Positions 1-14,204 of a DNA stretch of 64,000 bases are shown one piece after another (position 1 is the stretch's first letter; the number at the start of each line of letters is the position of its first letter). Location of the stretch: positions 13,545,303 through 13,609,302 of the forward strand of contig NC_092581.1 of assembly GCF_037975245.1 (NCBI RefSeq), in the 5' to 3' direction. The stretch comes from Apostichopus japonicus (Eukaryota > Echinodermata > Holothuroidea > Aspidochirotida > Stichopodidae). The notes beneath the pieces are model-generated. The model was not told the DNA's origin and ran no database searches. It saw nothing but the letters and a program-made list of their open reading frames with translations. The translations under genes and the position numbers were made by a program.

Positions 1-395
1 CTAATGCGAACCCTGGGCCTGCATAATAGATAGTAGTTGTAACAACTGTTTAAGAGCCAAATTGGATAGTTATATGGTCTGATCCAATAGAGGTGGAGCG
101 AGCATAAGCAGGGCGGGAGTGCGATGTTAGTAGAAGTTATTAACAAGTAAATGAAAGAAACATTAGCAAATAGAAATTATTGAGGAAGGTTTTATACCTT
201 ATCTTACACCTACGTTTTTGAACATGAAAACATTGTAAGTAGAGAAAATAATTCATTTATTATAGGATCTAATATGTAATTTCTTGAAAATCGTGACACA
301 TGAGGGTAAACAATTTTTTTCCTGGTACCTGAATACCCGACAGGTAACGGCTCTCGGGTACCCGGTTCCAGATTTTTGGACCTGTGTAAACACTA

Positions 396-437
<42 letters not shown>

Positions 438-1295
438 TCAATTCAATTGTTTCTCAAGCATGAACAAATTTGCCTTATTCTACTGTAATACAATTGGCTG
501 ATGGTCAAAATGAAGTACTGTATAATGTTTTGTCTTGCTGCTGTCATTAGACGTAGGGAAATAAAAATTTCATCAAGACCCTTTGTAGGATATTTTTACT
601 TTGACTTTGAGGGATTCAATTAACCTTGCTGTCAAATGAATTTTACTTTTGTAATCTGTAAATCAATGATTTCGATGAATGCAAAGCTATTGTGGAGTAA
701 TTTAACAAAATGTTGTGATGAACCCCTTTATCATGACTACAAAGTGCTTCTCAAAATGAAAGTGTTACTCCTCATTTCTTGTGATAGAAATATGCACTCT
801 AAACCAAGCATAACTTTATATACAGTATATATAAAAATTGTAATAGCAAAAGAGATGTTTCACTTTCTGGTTGTTTTTACATTTGCCCCATCTCAATTGA
901 AGAGACATTGTTGTTATGAAGATTGTGAAAACTTAAGTAACTAAGTATCGCATGTTAAGTGGCTTCTGCATGGTCTCAAACTACCGAGAAAGTGAGTCTG
1001 TTGGTCTGAAATGTTTCAAATGTAATACAGCTTCATGATGATTGTTGAGGTTCCTTTCTGTTAACAGTTTTTGTCCCTTTCTTCTTTAATATGGCAGTAA
1101 CTAAACTTTATGTTTACTTATGATTATTTTTCTACAAAGATTAACCAAATTTTGCCTAATTCTTCCAGTCCCATCAAGTTCATTGTGACAATCGCCATTG
1201 AATCTCTCCACTAAGTTCTTTCAAATTTGTTTTCTTTTTGTCATCTCAGACCTTTGAAATTAAACTATTTTTGACCCTTAACCCTCGACATTCAG
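1..1295. other. Non-coding, probably intron of MYCBP
   Basis: No exon was recognised here. The first visible MYCBP exon begins at 1296 in the middle of the protein, so this stretch is most simply the upstream intron, with the N-terminal exons lying before the window. The short open frames (for example 636-944) have no family resemblance and no splice context. A TA microsatellite lies at 399-434. Confidence 0.55.
399..434. repeat. (TA)n microsatellite
   Basis: About 18 uninterrupted TA units, read directly from the sequence. On the minus strand they make a Tyr-Ile repeat in a spurious open frame. Confidence 0.95.
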
Positions 1296-4200
1296 CTTTC
1301 TAAAGCAGCATTTAAGCAATACCAACCCAGACACAGCAGATGTAGAAGCACTGAGGTTACAAGTCAGCGAGCTCCAACAGAAAGTTGAACAGCTTCAAGA
1401 CGAAAACAAGGAACTCAGGTCAAAGGTTAATATGCATTGTTCTCATTTATATTCCTACAACATAGTTACCTGTATCGTCAAGTTGGTCTGTATATGTATT
1501 CATTTATCACGTCCTAGCTTGCATAGATCTTAAGCACAGGGATACAGTAGCAATGTGACACTGGACATATGGTTTCCCAATAGTGAGTGCCCAAAACTTT
1601 GTCGTGGAGGTCAAAGGTCATTGGAGGTTAACATAAGGCTCTTCCGGAACGATAAGTATACATGTGCATCTTACATTAAAAAACTTATATGAGTCCATTA
1701 GTCTTTTTACTTTGTGTTGGTCAAAGGTTAATAGTACTTGTCTTTACCACAAGATTCCATAAACATGATGCCTGTAATTAGATAATGTTAACAGAGACTC
1801 AAAACTGCATATGTACAGTTTTGTTGTGAATGGTAGCTTGCAACGGTCAACAACAGTCTCTAGATGCCAATAGATGTCAAAATTTGAAAATCTTGTGATA
1901 ATAGATTTCTTACAAATTGGGTTTTCCTTTCATTGCTACAAGTTGTTCATTATCATTTAATAAGGGCTCTCTGCTTGGGCTCCTTGATAGATATAATAAC
2001 CTGTCAACACTTACCCAACACAACCTACTTGCATGCTGGTGAATCTTTCCCATTTACCCTACCATTAGTCACTGGAAGTGCTGTCATTTAGTGAGCAATC
2101 TTGTGTCAGTTAATACCTAATTATACTGGACATTAGGGCTGTAACGGTTAAACGGTTAACCGGTTAACCGACCGAACGGCCGGATAAACGTCCGCCGTAC
2201 ATCGTATAAGTTTAACCGTTTTGTAATGCCAATTACGCAGTCGCAACGGCGCGTCTTCACATCACTTTATTCCCGAAATAGACCGCAACATTTGATTGCC
2301 GAAAATCACGTAACAATTGCAAACTTTATCACGCATCCATACAAAAGATTTTTAAGATTGGCGGTACGATTGAAGGGATTACCAAGCGGTATGCGACCCG
2401 TGAAGCGCCTATTGTTACCCCGTTCGACGTGGCGAGTCTGCATCTAATCCTTTCAAATTTATATTGTATTTAAGCAGTAAACGTTTTCTTTATTATGATG
2501 TAATTTCAGTTCAGTGTTCCCTCTAAGGTGCGGGATTCCATTCAACAGACGCAGTAATCCCACAAAGAAAACATTTGTCTGCTGGAAATCACTTGCATCG
2601 TTTTCTTGCGCGCGATAAGTTTATACTCAATGCACAACGTATACACTTGACTGTAAAAAATACTCTGAAAATCAGTAGAGAAATAACCAATTGTGTACGA
2701 AAAGTAAGTTGGTACACCTTTCAAATTTTACGAAAGATCGAGCAAAAACTTTCGAAAAATTCACCCGAAACTGGCATATCGTGCTAAATGCAACTAATGT
2801 CATGTAAACAAGGCTCTAATACACCCAATTTTGAATAAAACGTAAGAACACATCTGGTGTTAAGCGGCGAAAAAGTATTTTCTAGAATTTCCAAAATTAC
2901 GGAGAAAATAATATCCTACCATAGTTTAGTGTATAGCAAATAGCCTAACCACCTAGTCGGTTACGGATCTCACGTAACTACAAAAACACAACTAATTGTA
3001 TATTGCGAAGTTTACGTTTTCTACAAGAACATGGAAACAATATTAAGCATTTAGTTAATCATGCCAAGTGGCCTTAAACATGTGATTACAAGGTTTACTT
3101 TCATGTATCATGTGGAATAGATTGTCTTCTTCATGCGGAGGAGTCAGTTGCCTGTTTTACTTACCTAGCTGTTACGGGGATCATATTTTACCTACTTTTC
3201 TTAAACGTCTAAGATAACAATTCTCATAACTTAACCGAACCTTTACTGACTGACCTTATTAATTCTAGACCATGAAACGTTCCTTGGCAACATGCCAAAA
3301 AATTGTTAACAACAACAGCAACAGGTGTTAGACAGGGGATGAGTTAAACTTTTTAATGATTGTAAGACATATAGATCTCTTTTCATTTTATAACAAAATA
3401 TGGCTACTCTAACTTGTCATTTCAAAATTTTCATCAGTTTCGGACAATTTAAATTAAAAAAGTTGTCAGTATTTTGCATCCACAGCTGCGAATATTTTAT
3501 CGCCAGACGCGCCAAATTTTCCGGGGCGTTAACCCCTGGACCCCCACAAGGGGTTCCACCACATTACCCCACCGGGGGACTACCCCACGCCATTATGCTA
3601 CGCGTGCTAATTGTGTTTGCTGCGCGAACTCCGGCGGGAAATCGACAGGGTGTTCACGGGAAATTTTACAATGTTTTCCACACTTCCCCTCTACCCTCTG
3701 CCTACCCCGCCACAATGCACAAATTCAATATATCTGTGACCCATTATTGTACTTGTAATTGCGTAGGCCTAGCCCCACTACCGTACACTTCTGTAGTAAT
3801 CGCTTCCTAACAACCGACTTTCCTAACCTTGGCCTAGCTGGTGAAAGCCTTGTAGTCTAACACTCCATATGATCGCGAACTTCAATACTCAATGCCAATA
3901 TTAAGTAGGCCTAGTAATATTAGGCTTATAACTGCCATACAATGCCTGCGCTATTACAGTAGGGGCTACGCAATTAACGAAGAAATATTTGCTTCAAATA
4001 TCTCTGTAACAGTTACCGATGAACTGAAAGAGAAACAAAAATCTGTTTAAAACTTCATGAAAACGCGCGATTCGTCTTTTTCAATGCAACGATCGTCAAA
4101 ACTAAGCAAATACAACCAAATTCTTGACATACGCGTTACGAAAAAACGATACTTGCAGCGCTATTTTGAGAATGTACTTCCGCATCAAAGTGGTGGCGCT

Positions 4201-5102
4201 CTTTCGGAATTATAATCTGAGCTATATAACTCTGATTTTCGGCTCTTATTTTGAGGCAACAACACGGGTTACGTTTAAACGTTAACCGTTCGGTTAATAG
4301 AAACGGTTAACCGGTTAGTGAATTAACCGGAATGACACAGCCCTACTGGACATCCCCCAACTGCACTATGACAACTCAGGTGATGTGGTCCAAGGCAAAG
4401 TGCCTTTAATACAATCTGATGAACACAAAAGCAATTGTTATCAAATGGTCTGATCCAAACCATTCTCAGCAGACCCTACCAAGGTTTCCATACTTTTATA
4501 ACTAATGTTTTATTTATTTTGTTTTTTCAACTACACAACTTGTCTTTTTGTCCTCCAAATATTGCCTGACATAATAAAAGCTAAGAGAGAAAACTTACCA
4601 TAATAAATATACTTACATACTAAATGAGCCTATGTTGGTGTTTTCATTTTATGGGTAGATCGAGTACAAATGGTATCTGTGACATTTAACACTACATTGG
4701 GGTTCATACACTTCACCATTCTCATACACTGATTTTTGTTCCATGTGAACACTGTACAGTATACACACGCATGTATCTCCTGTTATGTCCTGTGTGATAG
4801 TTTTTGCCGAATAAACTGTGTGTCTATTAACAGTAAACACACTACGATAAGTTCAAATAGTCTCCAAGGGCGGAGGAACTATTACCACCATAAATAGAGA
4901 GTTATTGTGCAGCAATAAGCGCTTCCTGTATAAGAAGATAAACATCTTAGATATTGTTTTAGCAGATGGCCTGCAAAGTGAAGGATGTGAATGATTATAT
5001 GGTCGCAGAAAATGATCAGATATGTTTTTATATGATTCTTTTTTTCAAATTTAGATCCAACAGCAAGAGCCACAGGAAGGAGAGCAGGCTGTAGAGAGCT
5101 GA
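1296..5102 (+). CDS. MYCBP: c-Myc-binding protein, last two coding exons (partial)
   Basis: MYCBP (AMY-1) is a small adaptor that binds the N-terminus of c-Myc and AKAP-type scaffolds. Two exons are visible. Exon 1296-1425 follows acceptor TTCAG and ends in frame before GTTAAT. Exon 5055-5102 follows AAATTTAG and ends at TGA 5100-5102. The first encodes (D)FLKQHLSNTNPDTADVEALR and then a heptad-rich stretch ending QDENKELRSK. The second encodes IQQQEPQEGEQAVES. Human MYCBP has the same order: FLKHHLG, PENPEIELLRLEL, EENKKLKAKL, QYEPPQEEKRAE. The split Asp codon (GA + C) is consistent with human residue order at that junction. The N-terminal part must lie upstream of the window. Donor GTTAAT is non-optimal, and the intron carries a 2.2 kb hAT-type element. 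Confidence 0.88.
2134..4345. mobile_element. Non-autonomous hAT-type DNA transposon in MYCBP intron
   Basis: The termini are inverted: TAGGGCTGT at the left, ACAGCCCTA at the right. They are followed inward by clusters of AACCGGTTAACC-like sequence on both sides. An 8-bp target-site duplication CTGGACAT flanks it (2126-2133 and 4346-4353). An 8-bp duplication with short inverted repeats is typical of the hAT superfamily. No transposase frame is visible in 2.2 kb, so the element is non-autonomous. Internal parts around 2880-3600 match, in reverse orientation, the nested element at 35156-36675. Confidence 0.88.
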
Positions 5103-8100
5103 ACTCGAAGCTAGATATCAAGAAGGACAGCTTACGTTTTCATAAACTTTTCCAAACACAGATGTAAATATGTCTTTTTATTTGTTTAAAAAGAAATGGT
5201 CTCCATGCCCTGTCCTGAAAACAGTCGTCTTTCCAAGGATGCTATTTTATGGCATACAGTTTTAGTGTAAGCCTATGTATGCTTCTTTAAACCATTTATA
5301 GATTATTGACATGTATACATTAACCCAAGGGTGGTACTTTTAGAGGTAAACAATATGTTCATTTTTGTTCTGTTCTGGCAGTTCCTCAGATCAATATTCA
5401 ATTCTGATTTGAAAGAGAGTGGAGTAAAACAGAAAAAAAAGTAAAAAAAGAAGAATTTAATCAGTTGAGGCGGTTTTGATAATTTGTCCAACGTTACACT
5501 ACGTTTTAGTTCAGAAGCACCACACTGTGGAAGAAAACAAAAATGACTCACGATGACTGAGTATTATTACGCAGTAAAACTGTTTTTAATGGGAATTATT
5601 CAAATCAAAGACAAATTTCAGAAAGAGACAAACTTTACCGGAAGTTTACGTAAATGTGGGCATCAAACTACAAGTATTTCATACGTCCTATGACGTTGGT
5701 GTCTCTGATGTCGCTTATTGTGTAAACACACGTTTCCATTCACTAGAACACAGATTCTGGGATGAGCAGGTTTGCGCTTTTACATCAGAGTAGCTGGAAC
5801 AAAAAAACATATCATAACCTTTCACCATCTATGCATTATGGAAAGTAAAAAACACAGAGCGAGCTCAATTTTGGTTTCGTCTGATCTTGAAAAACTTTCC
5901 TCATTCAACCAATCCTGAAATATTTTATAGGTTTATAATTTCTTTCTTGATATGACAACGGCCAATTGCTACCGTCGGCTTCCACCACTTCTGTAGCATA
6001 ATTTACATGAAGAGTAGTTCATCTTGTGTCTGTGCTTATGTTTGTTAACAATTGACATGAACATTGAAGATGTTTGCTTACATTGAAGCTGCAGAACCTT
6101 TTTTCTGTTTCCTCTTAAATTTTGAAAACTAAGTTAAGAAGTAAAGAACATTTGCAAGGCTGAGTTAAAAATATATTATGAATAGTCAAGGTTTTGACTG
6201 ACGTTGGCATCTTGATCAACTAGGTAGGTATGTTTATTTTGGAAGAATTTTGGGTTATGTACCCAGTGTTATTTGCTACTTGATTGCTGATAAATGTTGG
6301 GGTGACTAGAGACATTTAATAGAGAGAAACGCAAAAGATTGGTGGTCGATTTTTGAGAGACATTTTGTTGTGTACTAAGTATATCTCTTGTTTAAGAACG
6401 AAAACATAAGAAATATGTGATAATTTCAACAATGGAAGCCAAAAAAAGTTAGGAAAGATTGTTCAATTAATTTGATATCCTTTGCACATTTTTTAAGCTA
6501 CTTGTATATTTTTTTTACTCTAGTAAAGGTATCTAGTCTACTTTATATAAAGATGAATTGATCACTTTATCTTAAGGTTTCTTTCCTATACTTGCTCAGA
6601 ACACAAAAAAACTACTTGTAGTTGTAGACAAACACACTGTATGTTAAGTTTGTTCTCAGGAAGTTATTGCACTCATTATGCCAATTGGTACATATCCCTT
6701 GGATTCCAAAACACAAGGTACTTGACAACTTATAACTTTTTGTAAATTTCCTGTATGAGCTTAATTCCTATTTCTGTTCTGTGATATTTACTAAATTCCA
6801 TCATACGTTACTAGAGAACATAGTTGACCGAAGTTGTCACAAGATCAATTGGAGCAAAAAAAGACGGGGGGGGGGGGGGGGGTGAAGAGGATACCTAAAT
6901 CATGTTCTCATTCAAGTCTATTTCAATGAAGAAGAACAAAGTTCAAGATGTCCTCCCTAAAACGTGTTGGTGTGTTCCTTGTTTGTTAGTGATTATGAAG
7001 GATACTGTTGAGACAGATTTATGGAGATGGATGGAGGCATGGAAAACACCATCCATGATCTGTATCTGTTTCTTGGCTTATAGTTGAGTAACAGTTACAG
7101 CGAAGGTCATCGGTATGATCACCCGCCCCCCCCCCCCAAAAAAAAAAATATGCCAGAAAATCAGATAATGGTCACCCATACTTATTTAACAAGTTTATAT
7201 ACTGGAACCTGAAAGTAGTTACCCACACTGATATATAGACTGGTTTATTTTAACCATCTTCAACGTCTGGGAATAATTTGACAAGTACTTAGGAAAGTAC
7301 TTTTAATAACTTATAGCTGATGACCTTGAAGTAGGGTACATGTCTCTGAAATGACTGATTGCTCTCAAATATGTCTATGTGAAGAGAACATACTGCTTTT
7401 GTAAAGCCCTTTGTATTTTGCAAGTTTCTCTACATTACTACCTTGCTTTCGTAGTAGGATGGTTCTTTACCCTGGTCTTTAGTTCAACTTCCTCCAATGA
7501 TGTATGGATGGATGGAGTGACCATTTTATGTTATATCTGGAATAAGCTACAACACAGAAAGTATCAGGTAGTCAGAAATGCCAGACCTCAACAAAAGTTT
7601 GTTCTTTAAAGGAAATAACTTCTTCCATGAGGAAATACAGAGCCTTACTTAAAGTAATCAGAAGCAATAATTATTAGTTTGCCGTACAATTAAACTTTTG
7701 TGGTTACCGTGACATAATTTCAACTTCAGCCATTCCTTTTGTTTTTCCTTCTTCTTCTTCTTGGCTTTTATTTGGATGTTAGTGGTGCTTATGTTATCAG
7801 AAACAACATTCGATTTCTGTAACAAATGCTATAGCCCTCATGTGTTCGTCTTTGTTCATGAATGTTTACGTATTTTACATCCTTTGACAATTGACAAGTT
7901 AAGAAAGATAAAGACCTAATCAACATATTATATTTGTTTCTGGTTTTCTTTTTTTGCTTGTTTTGTTATAAACAAATACTGAGTGTAGATAAAACCCTGC
8001 TTTTTTGCAAAGGAGAGAAATTTTGTTTACTTATTGAGTCCTCAACTAGTTTCTTTTCTGATGATATTTGTCGATATTTAGGAGGTAGAAGATGATGTTA

Positions 8101-10749
8101 CTGAGTTCCCCAGATGTCTGATTTGTCCAGATGGTGCAAATGAATTGTACATCAGTTGTTAAAACAAAGCCAGTCCTATTGATTTCTTCTGAGAATACTC
8201 CTAAATGATATTAGTTCTCCAATATCTGCACCCAAGATTTGAATTGTGCTCTTTTCTCTGCCTTGGACCAATGATGCACCCTTTCGTAGCCAACATCAAG
8301 TCACCAGCCAGTGATCTAACAAAGTTGGGATCTCATTTTGATAAGCTTATTTTTTGTGTGCATACGTCAACAATTGTATCGAAACTGAAAAGTTCTTCTC
8401 AAGTAGATCACATTGATCAAAGTAAGTCACATGGGAGCAGTAGTGTAATAATGAACTTAGGGGATGGGGGGGGGGGCAAGGATTAGATAGGGCCCTAAAG
8501 TAAAAGAAGCAGCACTTGTGTAATGAAATTCAAACCCACTTTTTCTTGATGTTGAGCCTGTCACTTTTGAGAGCAAAGATCAGTGTAAATAGATTTTTTT
8601 TCTATTTTTAGGCTCTGGGGCTCACCCAATCTCACCTGGCATTATGCAGCTGCTTAGAAGGGCTTTTACCAAATGAGTGTTAACGAGCAAGTGATAAATT
8701 AACCCATTTGTTTCTCAGCAGTTAGTCTCTCAGACATCCATGTTAGCAATAATTACAAAAAGGAAATTTGAGACTTGACACTTTTTCCATGATATAAAAT
8801 GGACTAGTCAAGAAAATGAAGAACATTGTCCAGGGAGTTTGGTATCATAAAGCATCAAAGAAAACAGATATATATATAACTTCAAAAGATATCTTTAAAT
8901 TTGCATAAAATTAGAACAAACTTGGCTATGGGCTGCACTTTAGGATAATCCATCTGTTTGGAATTTTCTAAATGTATATGGGGTTGTAAAAGAGCATGGT
9001 AGGAGACCATATATTTGCTCATACAACCAGCACTTTTTAAAAGCTAATCTCATCATATTTGCAGCATGTTCATGAGCGAGAAAAACAGTTATGAACATCG
9101 GTGTGCAGTATATTCTTGTTTCTTTGAGGCAAACCTTCGCCTTCCATGATTTTGTTTTCAGCAAAGCAGGTTCTGGGGTATGTATTATTCTTTTATGTTG
9201 ACAAATCGACCAGTCTTTGGAATGGGTGCATAGCAAATGCATGCAGAGTTGAAACCATTGGAGGGCCAGACTCTAACCTGGCCTGTGAGAGTTGTGCAAT
9301 ACAAGATGCACCAAAAATGAAAGTCACAGCTTTTAAAATCTACTCCACTGTATTTACAACATATCACAATACAAAATGATGAAAAAAAGCGCATCGACGT
9401 GATCAACGCCTGTTACATTTAACATTCAAATGGCAAAACTAGTTAAATTATGCCAATGTATAAAAAAAAATTGTTACTTTGATATGAAGGGGGTTGGGAG
9501 GGGGAAGGGGCATATATAGTCAATCATTGACATTAACTTAAAGTAGGCACATGTCATTATCCTAGAGAGCTAATTCGTCACATGACTATGATGCCAGGAT
9601 ATTCTTTGTATTACTTTAAGCAAACTTCCATTAAACAGCACCAGTTAACTGACAAAGAAGAACCAGAGACCAATATGGAAATTTAAATGAGCAAACTTTC
9701 ATTCGATGAAATGTATAACATTATTTTGTGATTATAAACTAGAACTATGAGCAAGCAATAATTTCATCTCGCTTTCCCCCTCTGGACTACTGTACATGTC
9801 TAATTAGTGTTACAGGGTTACAACACACAAATTGAAATACATTTCCATGACAAAGTGAGCGAATTTCATGTGGAAGATAAGAAAGGCATATAAAGCAACG
9901 CAGTATTTTATATACTGAATAGAATATGTTTGACCTAGAAGTCCTCATCCCTTCACAAATCATTAAAAAGGCAGATAATTCCTTCACTTCCTAAGCAAAC
10001 CAGTGCAAGTCTGAACCGCGTATAACAAATAGTGTGTTTTGACGGTTGAGAGCTAGCTTGCAACATTGAGGAAATGTTACTAGGTTGCTAGCACTTGCTA
10101 AAAACTGCTGCCTTAAAAGTCAACCGGCTAACATGACGTTCTCTCTGGTATTTTCTTCAGTTTCAAACACACATCACTTTACTGTACAGGATATTGAGAG
10201 CAGCCCATATATAATTTGCTGACAATAAGCTGTTATACAGAGCTTGTATTACGTACTGAAACCATGCCGATTCTTTGACCGATGACTGACTTACCATGAG
10301 GTCAGTCGACTGGCAGAACATGCCATTATCATTTTTGTTTCTACTGGCCAACAGCAATATCCACTGGCGATTTAGCCAGTAAATAGCCTGAAATTCAAGA
10401 CCCGACTAGCAGCAAGAATTGACTCACATAGTGTTTAACCTGAATGTCTCACCCTTTTACAAATTATTCAACTGTCTAGCATCTCTCATATATCGTAAAA
10501 AAGATCAATACAGGTATCAAGTTGTGGAGCCATAAGAAATGTGAGAGAGCTAGCTCCCATTACATCCACACAATGAGAAGATAATACTATGCCATTACTA
10601 GCTCCAAGCACATTTAGTGCAAAAGAGAGGTCATAGAAGGAGGGTTACAGCATTTAGTAAAATGTCATCCATCATCCACAAGTTTTTATGAATAACTCCA
10701 GAAATACTTCAAGTATGTACCGTTGTCCGTAACCTGAGAAAATCACCTG
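5103..10749. other. MYCBP 3' side to POLR2F 3' side, no gene recognised
   Basis: Intergenic DNA between two convergent genes. It should contain both 3' UTRs, but I could not fix either poly(A) site. It holds a G17 run at 6866-6882 and a C12A11 run at 7126-7148. These are 240 bp apart and complementary in base type, possibly the ends of a small element. Open frames at 7379-7609, 8205-8486 and 8940-9406 look like chance. A possible terminal exon at 8082-8161 is discussed under rejected items. Confidence 0.6.
6866..7148. repeat. Poly-G and poly-C/A runs, possible small inverted element
   Basis: Run AAAAAAAGAC followed by G17 (6857-6882), then C12A11 (7126-7148). The ends are roughly reverse complements, as in other G/C-run elements of this window. 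No target-site duplication was found, so a mobile origin is only a guess. Confidence 0.3.
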
Positions 10750-13601
10750 CTAAATATCAATGATTAGCTCATCCACGCCCCAGTCCTCGTAGCTTCCATC
10801 AGGTAAGTAACGTCTGATGATCATGGGAATTTTTCTTGCCCTGCAAAAGAGCAACGGAGAGATAATTGCAAACCACCAGGTCAGTTAAGTTAAAAGGTCA
10901 CCTGTATTGCTAACATAACTGTTTCCTTTTATGTGGGGAGTGGTTAGGGGAGGTCCAAAAGTTCCCTAATAAGACGATAAGATTTCACAAGGAGAGGGAA
11001 TATGCTGCTTGAAGTTTAAATATAAGTTTGAATACTTGACTGTCTAGAATATTTTGAAGCAATACTGGGGACCGTCAAATTACCAATGCTAAAGTAGAAA
11101 TTAGTAGACTGCATTTGGTGAAGCAAGTAAATGGCGAAAAATGAAAAGTTATTCTCATCATTTTGAAAAGAGTAAAGACAAGTTTGACTGGAACAGAACT
11201 AGATCTATCTTTGCAATACCATCTCCTTGTCCAAGTATGAGTAATTCTGTAGTGTATGCTTGATTATTGCCTTCCCCCCATCCCATCCCCCACCCCAAAT
11301 CACCCTCTTAAATAGAAACTTTGTTGCACAGAGTTGAAATATGACTTACTTGAGTTCTTTCATAGCGATTTGGAGCGGATCTGTTTCTCCTTCTAATTCT
11401 ACCATGACTGGTGCACACATGCTGCAATGAAAATAAGACGTTGACTAAAAATGGAAAAGTTTCATCAAGCTTGTAAGAATAGCATCTATTATGCTAAAAA
11501 GTGCAAAATGCATGAGATTTAGTTGGCAAAGAGCCTTTCTGTTTTACTTACGCTATCTGTAGTGCCCGGGTCCCGAGTACTCTGGCCCTCTCATACTTTG
11601 TCATGTAGTTGGTTGTAATTCTCTCCGTTACCTTTTGTCCTTCAGTGGGGGCAGGCAGTACCTCAATATGCTCATCATTAACGTCATCCTCCTAGAAATT
11701 GGGTACAACCCACAGAAATCAAATGCTGGGAGATAGGTATCATATGTATTAGCAAACTGGGAAATGATAATGCATTTCTCTTGCCTTTTGATATTAAAAC
11801 GTGTCCACCATGTACCGAAGAAAACAGAGAACATTTCAAAATCAATCGATTACAGACCTACCAAACCTCCCAAAGGTACAGTATAAACCTTGCAATATTA
11901 TTTTATCTTTAAATATCCAGAGCCTTTACAAAAACATTCTACAGTCAAATAACACCCATAATTTTAACAAAGTTTAATGTTAATCTGCGGTCCTTTACAT
12001 AATTTTAGTTTTTTTAGTTTTGCTGCATGTGAGACTTGGAAATCTCTCTGTGAGATGATAAATTTAACATGCGAGCCATGATACAACCCTCTCTCATCAA
12101 AACGTTACAAATATTTAGACAAGAAGAAGTAGAACCATGTCATTTTTAAGAAAGTTTATGAAAGTGACGTTATAAACCTAATATTGGAAGACTTACAGTA
12201 CAAAATTGTCTTGTCAGTTTGTTTACATTAAAGCCACAACAGAAGTTTTAATATTTGCAAACCTTGAGAATTTCTGTTGAATTTCAATTGCAAATGCTTG
12301 ACCATGGCCTGATGTACAGTACTGACATATCTAGGCTCTAGCATAAAATTCCACTTATTATGCATAACATCTTTTCAGATCTTTTATCATGAAATGCTTA
12401 GGGTATATACTACCTTGTCAAAACTTTTTATTGGGGGAAGGGGGGGGGGGAGAAAGGTTAATTTAAAAAGATGGAGACTGGAAAAGAATGGTACAAAGTA
12501 AATAAAGCTGAATAATGTTCACATTTTACAAATTGAGTTGGGATGGGTGACTGTGTATTAATACAAACTGGGTTGAAATTAATCCATCCAAAAGACTAAA
12601 AGGTGGGTTAGAAAGGAGCTGCTACAATCATAAAAAGTGGATCAGTATGGAAAGGGGATAAGGGTGAAGAAAAGTCACAAACAAATGATTTGAAACCCCA
12701 ATCACTCTTCTGATAAGCAGATTAGTAGTCTTCACTCCTACCTCTGCATCTTGAAGTTCCTCTAACTGATCTCCTTCATCTTCATCAAAATCTTCTTGGA
12801 AACTGGAAAGATTAGAGTAATAATGAGGAAGTATTATTAGTCAAAACACCATGGAAATGCATATTAGATTACAAACAACAAAGCCTTCTGTCTCCTATTT
12901 AAGTGTCAAATTGGCTGCCATCCAAACAATAACTAGTGTTAAGGCAACAAGCCTCCTAAGTGACACAGAATATTGCAGTCAGGGATCCTAACATGTATTC
13001 ATTGAAGATGTATCACTAATCTTGACCTCAGCACCTGTAACAAAACACAATTAATATCAAGCTATGAAATTGTATTGCTGTATGGTTGGAAGTTTGGTGT
13101 ACGTTCAAACCAAAACTTGTTACTCTAGAATGGGGCAAGTTATGAAGACAGTTTGAATACCACTTGCTACAGCCTCCTTTTATGTACTGTCGAAATACTT
13201 AACCTACAACAGGAATTGTTTTAACATTTTGTTTTAATTCTTTTCTAGTCTTAGAACTGCTGCTATATTAAATTCATGTTCACTTTGAATGGAAATTGAT
13301 CAATGGAAGTTTAAACCAAAGTCGAATGTACATCATTCAATCACTATAGTTGGAGTACCTGGCCAACGTACTTGTTGAAGCCTGCGGTAGTAATTAAGGC
13401 ATCGCGGAATCGGTATGAGTACTGATAATATGCAGTTACAAAGTAGTAGGCGGCCTACTTGGCAATTTTTGATCGAAGAATTAAAACTACAGAGAAAAAC
13501 TTTAACTTAAAACGAAGATATTGACAAAATATGTTTTTCATTCAAATTTGAACAACAAATACAGTGTTCTCTCACTTGTTATATTCGTCGTCGTCTGCCA
13601 T
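10750..13601 (-). CDS. POLR2F: DNA-directed RNA polymerases I, II and III subunit RPABC2 (RPB6)
   Basis: Small shared subunit of all three nuclear RNA polymerases, important for core assembly. Five exons on the minus strand: 13601-13576 (ATG at 13601), 12802-12742, 11691-11552, 11421-11350 and 10840-10750 (TAG complement 10750-10752). Every junction has GT/AG, and the joined frame is 390 nt, 129 aa (human 127). The N-terminus is acidic (MADDDEYN, then [20 protein letters not shown]). The core matches human almost residue for residue: [60 protein letters not shown] and DELIIDI. The start was chosen because it directly precedes the acidic tract and sits just upstream of a consensus donor (AA|GTGAGA). 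All expected motifs are intact. It is convergent with MYCBP. Confidence 0.97.
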
Positions 13602-14204
13602 TGTGGTCGCGTGTGACACGGCTGTGACGGCTGGGCTGAGGTTAGTTCCAAGGCTGGGCTGAGTTTCTGATTGATATGCGCGTCTGTATGGAACGCCAAA
13701 AGGATTACAGGTAGCGTTGCTACCCGAAAGATCTCATCACAATTAATTGTTCCATTGACTTAAACACTAAACTCATCACTTTCAAGACCTGCCAAAGCAT
13801 AGATAGCATAGATAATTTTCAACTGGTTTATCCTAGCCGCCACGTGATAGCTGGCATCTTGCCATATCATGGCACTTGCAAATTTCCATATCATGACCGT
13901 CTAGATTTTGAGCTAGAAGAGGAGCAAGTTTAGCATACTGAACTCCAACCCTTCCATCTGCTTGCTCGGAGTAATATCAAAATTAACCAACAATTTTCTA
14001 AAATGGGTTATATCACCTTCAACCCTCCCTTTTTTCACACCATCTGTATTTTAAATTATGCTCTTTCACATTAAGGCAGAAAAAACAATGATGGTGACTG
14101 ATAATTATTAATTATATTATATAATTATATTAGGTAGTTTTAGCTCTTTCCTCCGACAATGGTTAACCTTTCGAGCGGATGTACACTATACTCTTAATGT
14201 GGTG

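Noticed and set aside
636-944. 102-residue open frame starting MNFTFVICKSM
   Set aside because: No family resemblance, no splice context, AT-rich; lies in the probable MYCBP intron.
8082-8161. Possible terminal exon after a TTTAG acceptor, reading EVEDDVTEFPRCLICPDGAN and ending TAA
   Set aside because: A 26-codon open stretch is expected by chance, MYCBP already ends at 5102, and no partner exon or family was found.
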